DNA of 64,000 bases, from positions 10,100,910 through 10,164,909 of the forward strand of contig NC_089724.1 in assembly GCF_035083965.1 (NCBI RefSeq), given 5' to 3'. A program made the translations under genes and the position numbers. The notes beneath the pieces are model-generated. The model had not been told where the DNA came from and ran no database searches. It saw only the letters and a list, made by a program, of their open reading frames with translations. The DNA comes from Branchiostoma lanceolatum. Its lineage: Eukaryota; Chordata; Leptocardii; Amphioxiformes; Branchiostomatidae. Below, piece by piece: positions 35,956 through 47,900 of this stretch. The stretch's first letter is position 1, and each line of letters opens with the position of its first letter.

Positions 35956-36764
35956 CAGCGCCCCTGTGGTGTATTTGGTGTAAAAAGGGCCCTATTTGAA
36001 ATAACTGCAAAGCTCGACAAGTTCACAGTTGGTATAAAACGATCAGATTCAACTTTTTATTGTCATTAGTTTTACCTGAGTAACGTTAGTCCCAATCTGT
36101 CCTTGGGCAAAGCGTATTATGAATCTCAGTAAAATTGGCACAATAATGGTGAAAATTCAAAATGGAATGTAACGTCTCTAGCAATTAGATACAGCCTTAA
36201 ACATCTGTAGTGAATGTAAGTAATAAGTATTATTCCCTCCTACAACGTTCAGACTTTGGAAAGTTCGTAAAGGTGTCAAATGTATAAAAGGTGAATACAA
36301 AGAAATTCGTTTGTAAAGGCGCAAAGCTCCAACCGATTGATATAGTTGATGTACATGTATGCATAAAGCTGTTTGTTTTGGTTGCGCAATGACTTGGCGG
36401 ACTTGGAAAATCGCCGGGGCCAAAGGTGGAGGTGGGGTCTGTGAACCAGTAAACCAAACCAAAGTTCACATCCGGTCCAACATACAAAGCCATAGTATGA
36501 TAAAACATATGCAGTACTCAAGAAGAAAATGGTGTGACATGTCGGTGCTTTAAATTGGATGCCACAGGTTTTTGTCTATCATTCCATAGTCTAGGAATAT
36601 TCTAGAACCAGTCTCCGACATCACAGTCAGGGAATCATCTTATAAATCCTTATTCCGGTAGCGACAGCGTCGACCTCATTTGCTTCTAGTCCTACTGTCT
36701 TCAGCACGTTCCCTTATTAATGACTTTGAATTGGCCTGTGTGTAAGCCTGAGTGGACAATTTGC

Positions 36765-37613
36765 TTACATTCCACTTGTTTCATTCATCATCGTTATATT
36801 CGTCATTGTTTCATTCATGAAGAATCGAGGACACACACCGTCAAAAACATGACCAAAGGCGAGACCGTAGAGGACTCCAAGAAGGATGACATAGCCGATT
36901 CCGACAATGAGGAGACCAATGCAGAGCTTGTTGCAACCGGCTTGTGTATGGACGTTATACCCGGCAAAGACGATCTGTATGATTGCCACTAGAGGGCGAC
37001 CAATGATGGCGCACAAGAGAGCCGCAGGGTGTTCTATCTTCAGCCCCACGGCTTTCACATAGCCGTTGACGTGGTCTATGTAGGAAGCAGTTAGGGGCAC
37101 TAGTGTACCTGGAATTAAGACGTTCAGGAAGATGTAGGCCAAGACGTGATGGTCTTGTAGGGCTCCACTTCTGTATGTTGTCATCCCATCACAGCCACCC
37201 GGATCCCCACAACAGTAGGTGTACAGGAAAGTTGAAGCACGCCAAAAGGGGTGAGCGTTGAAGATTCCTTCGTATCCGCACAGACGGCTTGCTGTGGCGA
37301 TGAAGAAGAGACCAGAGAGGCCGATCCCGATGAAGTAGGTCCAACTGGTGAAGATGCAGTTCACAATGTCGTCGACGTCACCAAGCATCGCTAGATTGAA
37401 CGCCAACCCAGCGATCCCGATGATCTCAAACAACAACGCCGAACGATTTTTGCAGTTTGGAGTTCGGCAGAAAGCTCGGAGCCGTTGAGCGTAACTTTGG
37501 CCCCCCTCGCCTCCACTGAGTCCAGGGTCCTGGATATCCATGCTGGACACTCGAGCTGACACAGATGGCACTGGTCCGGACATGTTGGATATGATAACTG
37601 CAGACTTACACAA
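36765..37613 (-). CDS. Unknown five-pass membrane protein, single exon
   Basis: 282 aa from the first Met; a second Met (MSGPVPS, codon 11) is an alternative start. Hydrophilic N-terminus (~1-56), then hydrophobic segments at ~58-77, 87-112, 155-178, 197-219 and 231-255. The 113-154 region is Cys-rich (YTYCCGDPGGC) and likely a luminal or extracellular loop. The C-terminus carries three N-glycosylation sequons (NET, NIT, NET). I do not recognise the family. An odd number of segments would put the two ends on opposite sides, consistent with an extracellular glycosylated C-terminus. Absence of introns amid intron-rich neighbours could mean a retrogene or a genuinely single-exon family. No polyadenylation signal was clear. 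Confidence 0.6.
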   Translation of the reverse strand: MCKSAVIISNMSGPVPSVSARVSSMDIQDPGLSGGEGGQSYAQRLRAFCRTPNCKNRSALLFEIIGIAGLAFNLAMLGDVDDIVNCIFTSWTYFIGIGLSGLFFIATASRLCGYEGIFNAHPFWRASTFLYTYCCGDPGGCDGMTTYRSGALQDHHVLAYIFLNVLIPGTLVPLTASYIDHVNGYVKAVGLKIEHPAALLCAIIGRPLVAIIQIVFAGYNVHTQAGCNKLCIGLLIVGIGYVILLGVLYGLAFGHVFDGVCPRFFMNETMTNITMMNETSGM

Positions 37614-38914
37614 TATTACTGGAGTACTACCGGTAAAACGGTACTACGGTATATGCCTTTCACTTTCGAACACCAGTCCGACAGGCGGTGTACCATGTAT
37701 CATGATTATAGGAGGGAGAAAAATGTACATGTTGTAGAATTGAAAAATACATTGGCATATATTGATTGATTCTTCATGTCTTTTCTGCAGATGTAGGTAT
37801 GTTTAGTTTCAGGTGACCCCGAGATGTATGTTACGTACCTCTACGAGGGAATGCCAATGAGTCAAATTCACATTAGTCAACCCCGCGTAGTTGCAATAGT
37901 TCAGTCGAGGTAAGCACTTCCGGTCTGAAAGAAGCACCATATTGGTTTGAAGTCAAGGTCGTTGAACATGGCGGACAAGGCAAGAGGGTTGCGTGTTACA
38001 CTGAGTAGTCAGTATTTGTCGGCTTTCTGTCAAACCACAGAGGACATCTAGCAGATGTAAAGGCCAGTCTGAAACATGTCACGGTGGCGACCCGTGGAGA
38101 AAGGTTCTTCTAAAATGATGCACTCATTGCCGAAAATGAAGTAATGAAAGCCACGCACACATGCATGCACCTAGAGATAGAGATAAATCAGTCAGTCAAT
38201 CAATCAATCAATCAATCAATCGATAAATTGATCGATTTTATTGAGATTAGCCTGGTAGTACAAGTATGGTACTGAATTACGTTGGTTTTCAAAAGGCCTG
38301 TTGGGTCCCTTGTCAACTATAATTCGCCTACAGCGTTATTTATAAGGGTCCTAAGTCTTCTTAGGGCGAAAACTCGTGTGCTAGATCTTGCACTGTGTGA
38401 TATCTTTCTTATGACGTATTCAATGTACTCAAGAGTTTATCTTGAAGCCGTAATAAACATGTTCATTTGAAATAAAAGTTTCATGATGTACGCGTCTACA
38501 TGTGAAAATGAACAATGTTTACTCATTGATTGCAACATCGTCATCATTATTTGACAAACAAACATTATGAAATGTAACACAATCAAACTCATCATGTGAC
38601 GAATCATAGTTTGAAGCAGTGCCAACGTTCAGTGATAATATTCTGATGGCGAACAAAACACGTGCTTGTTGTCGGAGGGGGCGTGGCAATTTGGCCTGTG
38701 CCATTTACAAATCGTTGTTCTTAGACAAATTTTACTCAAATTGCAGGAACATTACATATATTTCAATCAAACATTTGAAAAAAGAGTACTTTATTGTAAT
38801 ATGTAACTCTTCTGCTACGTCTGTTCGTAACAGATTTCAGATATATAAATTTCGTCGTTTGCGGATGTTGTTTTTATAATCACCCGCACACCTCGTGACA
38901 TCCTCTGATCCAAG
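37614..38914. other. Intergenic region before CNDP2
   Basis: It contains an AATC microsatellite (~38197-38224) and a start-like GAACATGGCGGAC (~37966-37978) opening a 27-codon frame with no evident continuation. No supported gene. Confidence 0.45.
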
Positions 38915-38922
38915 ATGGCGGC
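38910..38922 (+). promoter_or_regulatory. YY1-type motif over the CNDP2 start codon
   Basis: CCAAGATGGCGGC overlaps the ATG. AANATGGCGGC near a transcription start is the classic YY1-class element of housekeeping promoters. LIPT1 has a similar word over its ATG (59725-59737, minus). Confidence 0.55.
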
Positions 38923-41900
38923 CCCCGAGTTCCTGCAGAAAATTTTCAGGTCAGTCTGCGGGCTTGTTTTTCACCATTGTAGACTACATGAAGGTACCAG
39001 ACAGGTGTGTTAGTGTGTGTAAAGATGACTTGCATGCAGAAGGAGAAAAATCAGAGAAAAATCGCGTTCGCGCCGTATCACAGCTGCGAACGTAGTGTGT
39101 GTGTGTGTGGGGGGGGGCATGCTTGGTACATAACAAGTCACAAACACTTAGTATTGTATTGGGTACTGAAAGTGAAAGGTCAGCATATGATGTCACCGAA
39201 ACTGTCAGGGCTGTTAGACAAAGAAAAAAAAAGCATTGAGCTATTCCAGCTGAGATGTTTGCTTTGCCCCAATCAACGCGGGCATTGAATTTTGTTTTTC
39301 TGGGCTTTATTGTCTTGGTTCTTATTGTTGCTTGCGTTCCTCTTGAATGATAGGATGTATGATTTTTAGAGATAGGCGAGACATAGCTCTGTCATGAAAT
39401 TGAAGACTCCCTCCTCCCCCGTGATGCTTGGAATTTTCTCGAAGATTTTAGCAGATTGAAGACGATGGGGAAACAAATACATGGCACGTAAGCTGGGGTC
39501 CACCTAGCCGTGGCGACTCTTTAATCGGGTATATTTTGCTGTATGTCTAAAGACTCTTTTACATTACCCTCTTGTGAGGGTAATGTAAAAGAGTCTTTAG
39601 ACATACAGCAAAATATACCCGATTAAAGAGTCGCCACGGCTAGGGTCCACCCACCTCCAACCTTAGCATACAACAGATGTTATAGGTTGTGCAGTGGTTA
39701 ATATGTAACCATCCTCATCTTTAGCAATGATGATGATGATTCACTGTGTTCTGCGGCTCAGAGGTTGAGGAAACAGCCTCTGTCTGCATTCAGTCTTTCT
39801 TCATTTCTTTCCACTGTGCCTTCTTTCCTGCGAGCTGCCGTAGCTCTCTGAGTTTCTTTGCTGTTCTTAGGTCTCCAATTCCTTTGTTCTTGAGGTCTGT
39901 TTTTAGGACACTTAGTAGGTTTGTGCAATGTCTTCCTTTTCTGGCCTTGTATTTGTTGCACCCCACTGTAGCAAATTCTAGTGCCTTTTGTACTGGAGTG
40001 TCTTCGGGCATGCGGAGGATGTGCCCTAGCATGCACCACCTTAGGTGGTGAACTTTCACTGACAGTTGGGTGGTGTTGCACATCTTATATAGTGCTTTGT
40101 TAGAGATCTTGTGGGGCCATTGGTACCCTGTGATTTTGCGCAGGTGTTTCCGATGACATGCATCAAGTTTGTCCAATGCTGCCTTTGGCACTGCCCAGCT
40201 GTTGCAGTTGTATAGCATTATGGAAACACAAGTTGCGTTGTATATTTGCAGCTTTTTAGTCAGGGGAATCTTTGACCTGCGGATCCACAGTTTCCAAAAC
40301 GATTGGAAGGCGATGTTAGCCATGATGCAGCGTGCCTCTATGTCTGAGGAGCTGCACAGTTGCGATCCCAGGACCTTACTCTTCCTCCAGCTCTCCACTC
40401 CTCGGAGAGTTTCGTCATTTTCTCCTGTTTCCTGAGTGTCAGCCAGGTAGATGTGTGTAAATTCTGTCTTACCCTCGTTGACAAACAGGTTTGACTCTTT
40501 GAGGGTTTTGGCAGCTATTGGGAGGAGTCTTTGTAATGTGTCCTTTTCTTCATCAATGAAGTCCACGTCATCCGCATATTCCATTTCTAGTGGCATGCCT
40601 AGGCCGGAAACTGGAGGGTCTGGTCTTGATGAACTCCTCCGTATAGATGACAGTGCAGAAGCAAGGTAGCAGGTGAACAACACCGGGGATAGACTATCTC
40701 CTTGTGGGGAGCCAATAGTGGTTTCAAAGTCTGCTGAGTAGGCATTTTTGACTCTGACTTTCAGCTTGGTTCCTGCCAGTAGTAGTCTAACCAGTCGGAG
40801 TTCATCATCGTTGCATCCTGCTTGATCTAGCACTTCCAGGATTTTGGACCTTTTGATGGTGTCAAAGGCTCGGGACATGTCTATGCCCATCTTGTAGAAG
40901 TCCCAGTGCTTGGTCATGACCACAGAAACTAACATACGTTGAGCCCACACAATATCTGCGCAGCTGCGTCCCCTCTTGAACCCACTTTGATAGGGTCCGG
41001 TGAAACTGTCTATTTTGTCCCTTGTACGATGCAGAGCAACAGTAGACAGGATTTTCCTTATGCTGTTGAGAAGGACAATGGGGCGAAGGTTCGCAGGTGG
41101 ACCAGGTGTTTTTTGGGGTTTGGGCAGGGCGATCAGGGTGCCTTGACCAATGGATTCGATTGGATGGTGGTGTTCAAAGGCATAGTTAATGGTGGAGGCA
41201 ATGATTGGTGATATGACATCACTCCCATACTTATATAGTTCATTGCTAATTCCATCTGGCCCCTCTGAGCGTCCGTTGTTAAGGGTCTTTATGGCATTTC
41301 TAACTTCCATCTCTGTGATCGGTGCTTCCAGTGGTCTCGGCTCTCCCAGGAACGGTTCTAGTTCTTCCCCATCTGGGTCAGAGAACTGTTTCTGAAACCA
41401 TTCCCTGATTGCTTCCGCCTTTCCCATGTCTGTTGCGATGAACTGGCCTTCTGTGTTGTGCACTGATAATGTTGGTTGAGGGAGTCCAACCTTGAGGGCA
41501 CGGACGGCTTTGAACATCTTTCGGCTTTCCTCTGTGGAATACTAGCAATACTACATACAAAAAGTAACTCCTCAGCTAAGGAATGTCTTGCAGCTGTGCC
41601 AGGTAATAGTAACTTAATGTAGGGGAACAAGGCAGAATCAAACAAAATGAGATCAAGTATTAGCAAGAGGAGTGAGGTACAAACATGCAGTGTGGTTTAA
41701 TGAGGGTCTGCATGCTCTTTTCTGTAAGGCACAGGCAGCCGTTTTTTATGTCCCGTAATTCCTCAAATTTCACGCCACACGCTCAAATTTCAACCACGTA
41801 ACACCCGGACAGACTCCTACAAATATTCATACTAGTACTTCCCCCGCACAATCCCCGAGTGGAACGCCCTGCCTGGCACGGTTGTTACGGCTCCCACCGT

Positions 41901-44900
41901 TGAGTCATACCGCGCCAGGCTGGAGGCCTGCCCGCCTTAGCCTGGGACCTCCTCCCCCCCTACTTTGCCCCTCGCGGGGTTATCTGGGGGTAAATCAAGT
42001 TGAAGTTGAATTCGTAGGGAAAGCTGTCTTAGTCACATGATTTGTAGCGAGGCGACTCACGTAATTTGTATGGGGGGTGACTTGAAGTCTTTGACTTATG
42101 CAGACCCTCTTATTTAATAGATCTCTTAAATATATCTGGGCCCTCACCACTTCAATGCTGTTGATTTTGTGTAGGTAGAGATATGGCAAACAACCAATGA
42201 AATACTAGTATGCTTGTACCAACCTGTTGGTACCACATGCTGGTAGAGCGGGTGTGAGTCTGGATGGATTCTCCACATGTACAGAACCCATCTACATGTT
42301 GCTCCCACTAGGGCACACCCACACTGACTTCAGGAACTGTTAAGAAAGTGGCTTTGATTTATTTAGAAGGAACCTTGGTTCATCAGAAAATCCTACATAC
42401 TTAGTGATGTATGTTTAGTGCTCTAAATGTGGTCTGTGTAGCATTACACAAAGTTCCACCAGAATGCTTCAGAACATTGTATACTACAACATAAATGAAG
42501 TAGCTGCATAACTCATGTCAGAAGTTTTTCCCTTACATGATGTAGACAATACTGTACAAATTTCTAAGCACAGTAATATGGAGCAGAGAGAGCATTTGAT
42601 GGAATTTGTCAAGGATATGGCATCCTTAACTCTTGAATCTGAGGAGAGATTCAGACTACAGTACTACTAGTAAACCTAATCAGACTTTCATCCTGGTTTT
42701 GGCTTGACAACCTTCATTCTTTCAAAAAATGTTACATACATTGAAAGCAGACATATTCTTCAAAGCATGTCATTCCTTGATGACTGCAGTTCATCAATCG
42801 AAAATTTGGGTAAGCCCTGGAAATTCTTGTCAGAAATTGCAGTTAATTTTGATACAGGATATTATATTTGCGCAGGTGTGTATTTCCTAACCCAGAACAA
42901 ACACAAAGCTGTACACAGTACTGGTCTTATCATGTTGTGTGCCTCTAGTGTTTATCGTAGCTGTACAACACAAGAGCCTAGACACACATAGGCAGGTGTG
43001 ATCATACATGTATGTGTGAGAGTCAGTATGATACATGTAATGGTGTAGCCGAGGATGTTAAACTTGCCAGATGCTTCACTATAATTTGCAATATCCTCTC
43101 CCTTCATCCTTTATTAGCAAAAATATAATATCCTGAATATTTTCATAGTAGGGCAAGAAGTCCACAATGGTTTATCAAATGTATGGTAGTCTAAAAGAAT
43201 CTTATATCATAATGCTGTGATTGTCTGGATGAAATGATATATATTAATAGAGTGATGAAAACAAGTTTCAGTTTTAGTGCATACAGCTTGTTTTGGTCCA
43301 CTGATGCCGGTTGGTCTGAAAGAGTGACCTCATGTCTTGGGCATGTTCCAAGCTGATCCAATGTTGGTATTACTTTCAGTTTCAAAGAGTTACAGTAACA
43401 CACTCCACACAATGTTGTTATGTAAGTCTTTTCACATTTGGTGTATGGAAATCTTCTCTAAGAGAAGAATATACTTTTAGAACTTGGTACCGTATATTAG
43501 CAATAGGGTATCATCATCATCATAATCATCAGTAAATCAAATCATGATGATGTATGATTCTATCTTTCTCAAAGTCTTATGATCATGATGTAATGATGTC
43601 TTGTTGAAATTGATATTCAGTACATGATTTACAGTAATACCTTTTCTGCAACACCATCTTTAAGATGTTTATACTTAGTCATAGCCAGACTTAAACTAAG
43701 ATGTAAAATAGGTTACTCTTCTTCCCTGCAGTTACATTGATGACCACCAGGAGGAGTATGTGAAGCGGCTGTCAGATGTGGTGGCCATCAAAAGTGTGTC
43801 TGCCTGGCCGGAGGTCAGGGGGGAGGTCACCAGGATGGTCAAGCACACAGCCAAGGTACATGTATGAAAAGGATCATACTAGTAGATATCTTGTAAAATA
43901 TCATAATAGATCGTACATTTATTGACCTTTGTACTTAGTACTTCTGTTTCCTGTAGAAAACAGTAGCCAAACATTTCTGTGTCTTTGACCTTGGCATATC
44001 AAGGTTACCATCTGCATTTCCACGTTTGAAAGTGGGTTCCCTATGGTCTAGGGCTGTCTCTATATGACCTGTCCCTCTGGCCCAGGACAGAAATTTTCCA
44101 AAAAATTTGACCCTGTTAGTCCATAAACTTATAATAATAAAGTCTGAACTTCATGACATGAAATTGATGAAGAAGTATTTTCCGATTTTACACTGAAAAT
44201 TAATAACATGGGCTCCCAAACAATGAATGGGACAGTCCTTCTGCTGTGTCAGGAATGCATGATATTGTCTTGTTTTTTGCACAGAGTTGTATACATATTT
44301 GCCTACATAGGTAGATATATGAACAGGACATGATGATATCATATTTATATCTCAGTCTGTAATGTGATACCATGACTCCTGTAGGAACTTGAAGCCCTGG
44401 GTGCCACAGTAGAGCTCTGTGACCTCGGGATGCAGAAACACCCGGACGGCTCCGAGATCCCCCTGCCGCCATGCATTCTGGGATATCTGGGCAAGGACCC
44501 CAAGAAGAAGACTGTTGCCGTATATGGTCATCTGGATGTGCAGCCTGCCCACAAGGTGAATTTTTACCATTATTTTTACCTTTACTACCTGATACACCTG
44601 TCCACTATATTTATCTCCATGAAAAATGGTGATATAGTTTTTGGCGTGTCTGTGTGTGTGTCTGTGTGTCTGTTTGTGTTTCCAGACTCTTGTAGTCAGC
44701 ATAACTGGCACCTCTGGATGGATTACGATATTTGGTATGTGGGTAGGTGTTGGGAAGGTCAAGGTCGATTTTGGGCCCCCTGGTATGTGACCTTGGTACT
44801 GCAGCATAACTTTTTGTATCTTTTGACCTGGACGTACTATGGTCTTGATTTTTTTCGTGGCAGATAGCTTGTGATGTAATGAAGAAGTGATGTAGGTTTT

Positions 44901-47900
44901 GGCCCCCTAGTTTGTAAAAGTTTCTCCCATACTTCCACATTATTAGATCAAGTCAATAGCATTTGATGATTTCTTACATTGTATTTTCTTAAAATCTAGT
45001 TGTGATTCAACTGCACTTACATTAGGGCTGAGGAAACAAAATGTCTGACAGATTTCTTTTTCCCCCTATGATTTTGTCCAGGAGGATGGGTGGGACACTG
45101 AGCCGTTTGTTCTGACAGAAATCGATGGCAAAATGTACGGCAGGGGCTCCACAGATGACAAGGTGCGTTGTGAAATTGTGTATGGATAAAGGTTTGTAAC
45201 ACAAACAAATCAACCAGAAACTCTGTATCAATGATTGCATCTTGTGTCTGAAAAATAGGAAATACTTCTGTGAATTTGTACACTCTTAGCTACATTGGGG
45301 ATGAAAAACAGAGCTAAGCTTAGCCCTTCATTTGAGTAGTAGAAAATGTAAATCTGTAAGTCATTATTATTAAGAAAATGAACCTTGTATGACTCTTTCA
45401 GGGTCCTGTGCTTGGTTGGTTGAACTGTATCGAGGCCTACCAGAAGATCGGACAGGAACTCCCAGTTAACCTCAAGGTGTGAATCTGAGAGACTGTTCTT
45501 TTACTAATCCTCTCCCTGCTGCAAGCTCATGTATAATATATTAAATGTCTGTTGACTGAAGGACTAAGTATAGGGAAAGGTTTTAGATCCTTCAGGTTTC
45601 AGGGTCTTAGTAGATCAATGTTTCACCTTGCACCAGTGCATTGACATGATCAGTCTTTATCATATCAAACTATCAGTGCACCAGTCTAATTTTGTTGTGT
45701 ATTATGCCTGAAAATATAACACAATGGACTGCTGTCAGAATGTAAACTGTTTCACAGATAAAACTGTTTAATTTTAAACATGATAGATTCATGTCTTCAT
45801 GATAATTGACTCACAAATGAATCTCTTTTCATGATCAGTTCATCTTTGAGGGGATGGAGGAGTCAGGGTCGGAGGGGCTGGATGATCTTCTGATCTCTAA
45901 GAAAGACAGCTTCCTCAAGGTATGGACAAGCAGGCAAAGGCACACAACAGATACAACACATAACCCATGACTGTATCCTATCTCCTTTAGATATGTGTGT
46001 CCTAATCTCTATACAGAAGTTTCTCACATGTTAGGTGTGATTTGAGACGTGGTGCATATTTGAAGTTTTACTTACAATGACTGCATGTCCTAAATGTGGC
46101 CACTTATTTACATGCCAACATTTTTTCTGTTTTTGAAATGTTACTCTTTCCTAGGATGTGGACTATGTGTGCATTTCTGACAACTACTGGCTTGGGAAGA
46201 ACAAACCCTGCATCACATATGGACTCAGGTGGGTCAAAACAGTCCCTGAGATATTATGTCAATTACAATGTCAGTCTGATGTATACCACAAATATAATGA
46301 CAATTGGTAGCAAGTATCTGAGAACTTCCAGCCAATTCCTGTAACTGGAATATTTCTGCAGTTAATTTTTGTGGTAACATAAACATAGCCTCTGACATTG
46401 ATATGTTTTAAGTTTGGCTTTTTACAACTAGCTCTCAACATGTCTTCTTCTATTATAGTTAGATGCCATTGTGAGAAGAGATATCAAAAGCCTATCTTTG
46501 ATTGTTTCTGTACTTTTTCTATCCTGCAGGGGAATCTGTTACTTCTTCCTGGAGGTTCAGTGTGCTACTAAAGACCTGCACTCTGGAGTGTTTGGTGGAT
46601 CTGTGTAAGACTAACATCTCTATATTATTTTTTTGAAAGAAGATTTTCATAGATAACAACTCACTGAATATCATCTATTCTTAACAAGTAAATAACATCA
46701 GAGCATTGTACCAACAACCATGTGTGTGTAGATTGCTTGATGATATATTCTCTGAAAGCAGCAAAGGACAATTTTTCTATCATTGCTGGTATTTTAACTG
46801 GTCGATAGGATTTCCTACATAAGTGCATCATAGATCCACTGTGGTAGTTAAGACACTTTGTTCAATAGACGAATTTGAACGACACAAACTGATGTCGTCA
46901 TAGGGGAGATTTAACTCACAAACTGTCTATGCAATTGCGCATGTCTGTTAAGAATAGAATGTGTTTGAACGACAGTCCCCGAACCCCGGCCTGTGTCATG
47001 GAGCATGGTGTCTCCCGGCTATTCACTTCCTGTGGGCGGTCTGGTGCCTGCACACATGCCGTCAAACGTTTCCAGATATCGCTATACAATGTCGATAACT
47101 ATTCCCTTTTTCCGTTCAAATTCGTCTATTCAGTGACTACTGTATGAACTATGATATATGTTAACTAGGAAAGCTGATAACTAGGAAATGTTCTCCCCCC
47201 CACCCCCCATGTGCAGTCATGAGGCCATGACTGACCTGATAGGTCTGATGTCCAGTCTGGTGGACACCAAGGGTAACATCAAGGTGCCAGGTATCAACGA
47301 GATGGTCACCACGGTAACAGACGAGGAGTTGGCATCATACGAACCCATCGACTTCGACATGGTCAGACTATCAGGATATTCTTTCAACTGTGGACTCTTC
47401 CTTGATCTTGTGATTTTTAGAAATTTCTTTCCCACTTGCTTTCTTTTTGAAACACACATTTATTTAGTAATTCGTAAGTTAAGTTAACAATAGCAGTCTG
47501 TTCATCTTATGTCATGATTATGTATATATACGTTCCTTTTAATATTGCAATCTGTATGTATGTCTGTTTGTATTTGTATGTAAGATTAACCCTGTAAGAT
47601 ACGACTAAAGGGTATTGTAATAAATGAAATGAATGAAGCAATGGAGTTTGAAGCCTCATTTATAAGAGTTTCATGGGCCAAAAAATCTACCATCAGTTGA
47701 ATTTTTGTCTTCCCTTTCAATTTCACAACGTTGAAATAGTATTGATTCTAAGTTGCCATGAAACCTCAACATCAAATGTAAGAATCTTTTATACCTACAT
47801 GTATAGGCAATACAGAGATGATTCTTGTAAACATGGAAGTATGGTACTATCTGATTATGCATTTGAAGACTTGTGTCATGACCTTGGTTGTCCTCTGACC

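Larger units (their letters stand above)
34974..36764. other. Intergenic region between gene D and the five-pass membrane protein
   Basis: No gene seen. It holds a GT/CT-rich microsatellite with a dispersed repeat (35070-35460) and a MITE (35729-35955). Confidence 0.5.

Noticed and set aside
37966-38070. Possible start exon (ATGGCGGACAAGG...) upstream of CNDP2
   Set aside because: Opens only 27 codons, with no convincing donor or downstream partner; kept as a remark in the spacer entry.
40169-41395. Plus-strand frames opposite the LINE
   Set aside because: Antisense shadows of the reverse-transcriptase frame.
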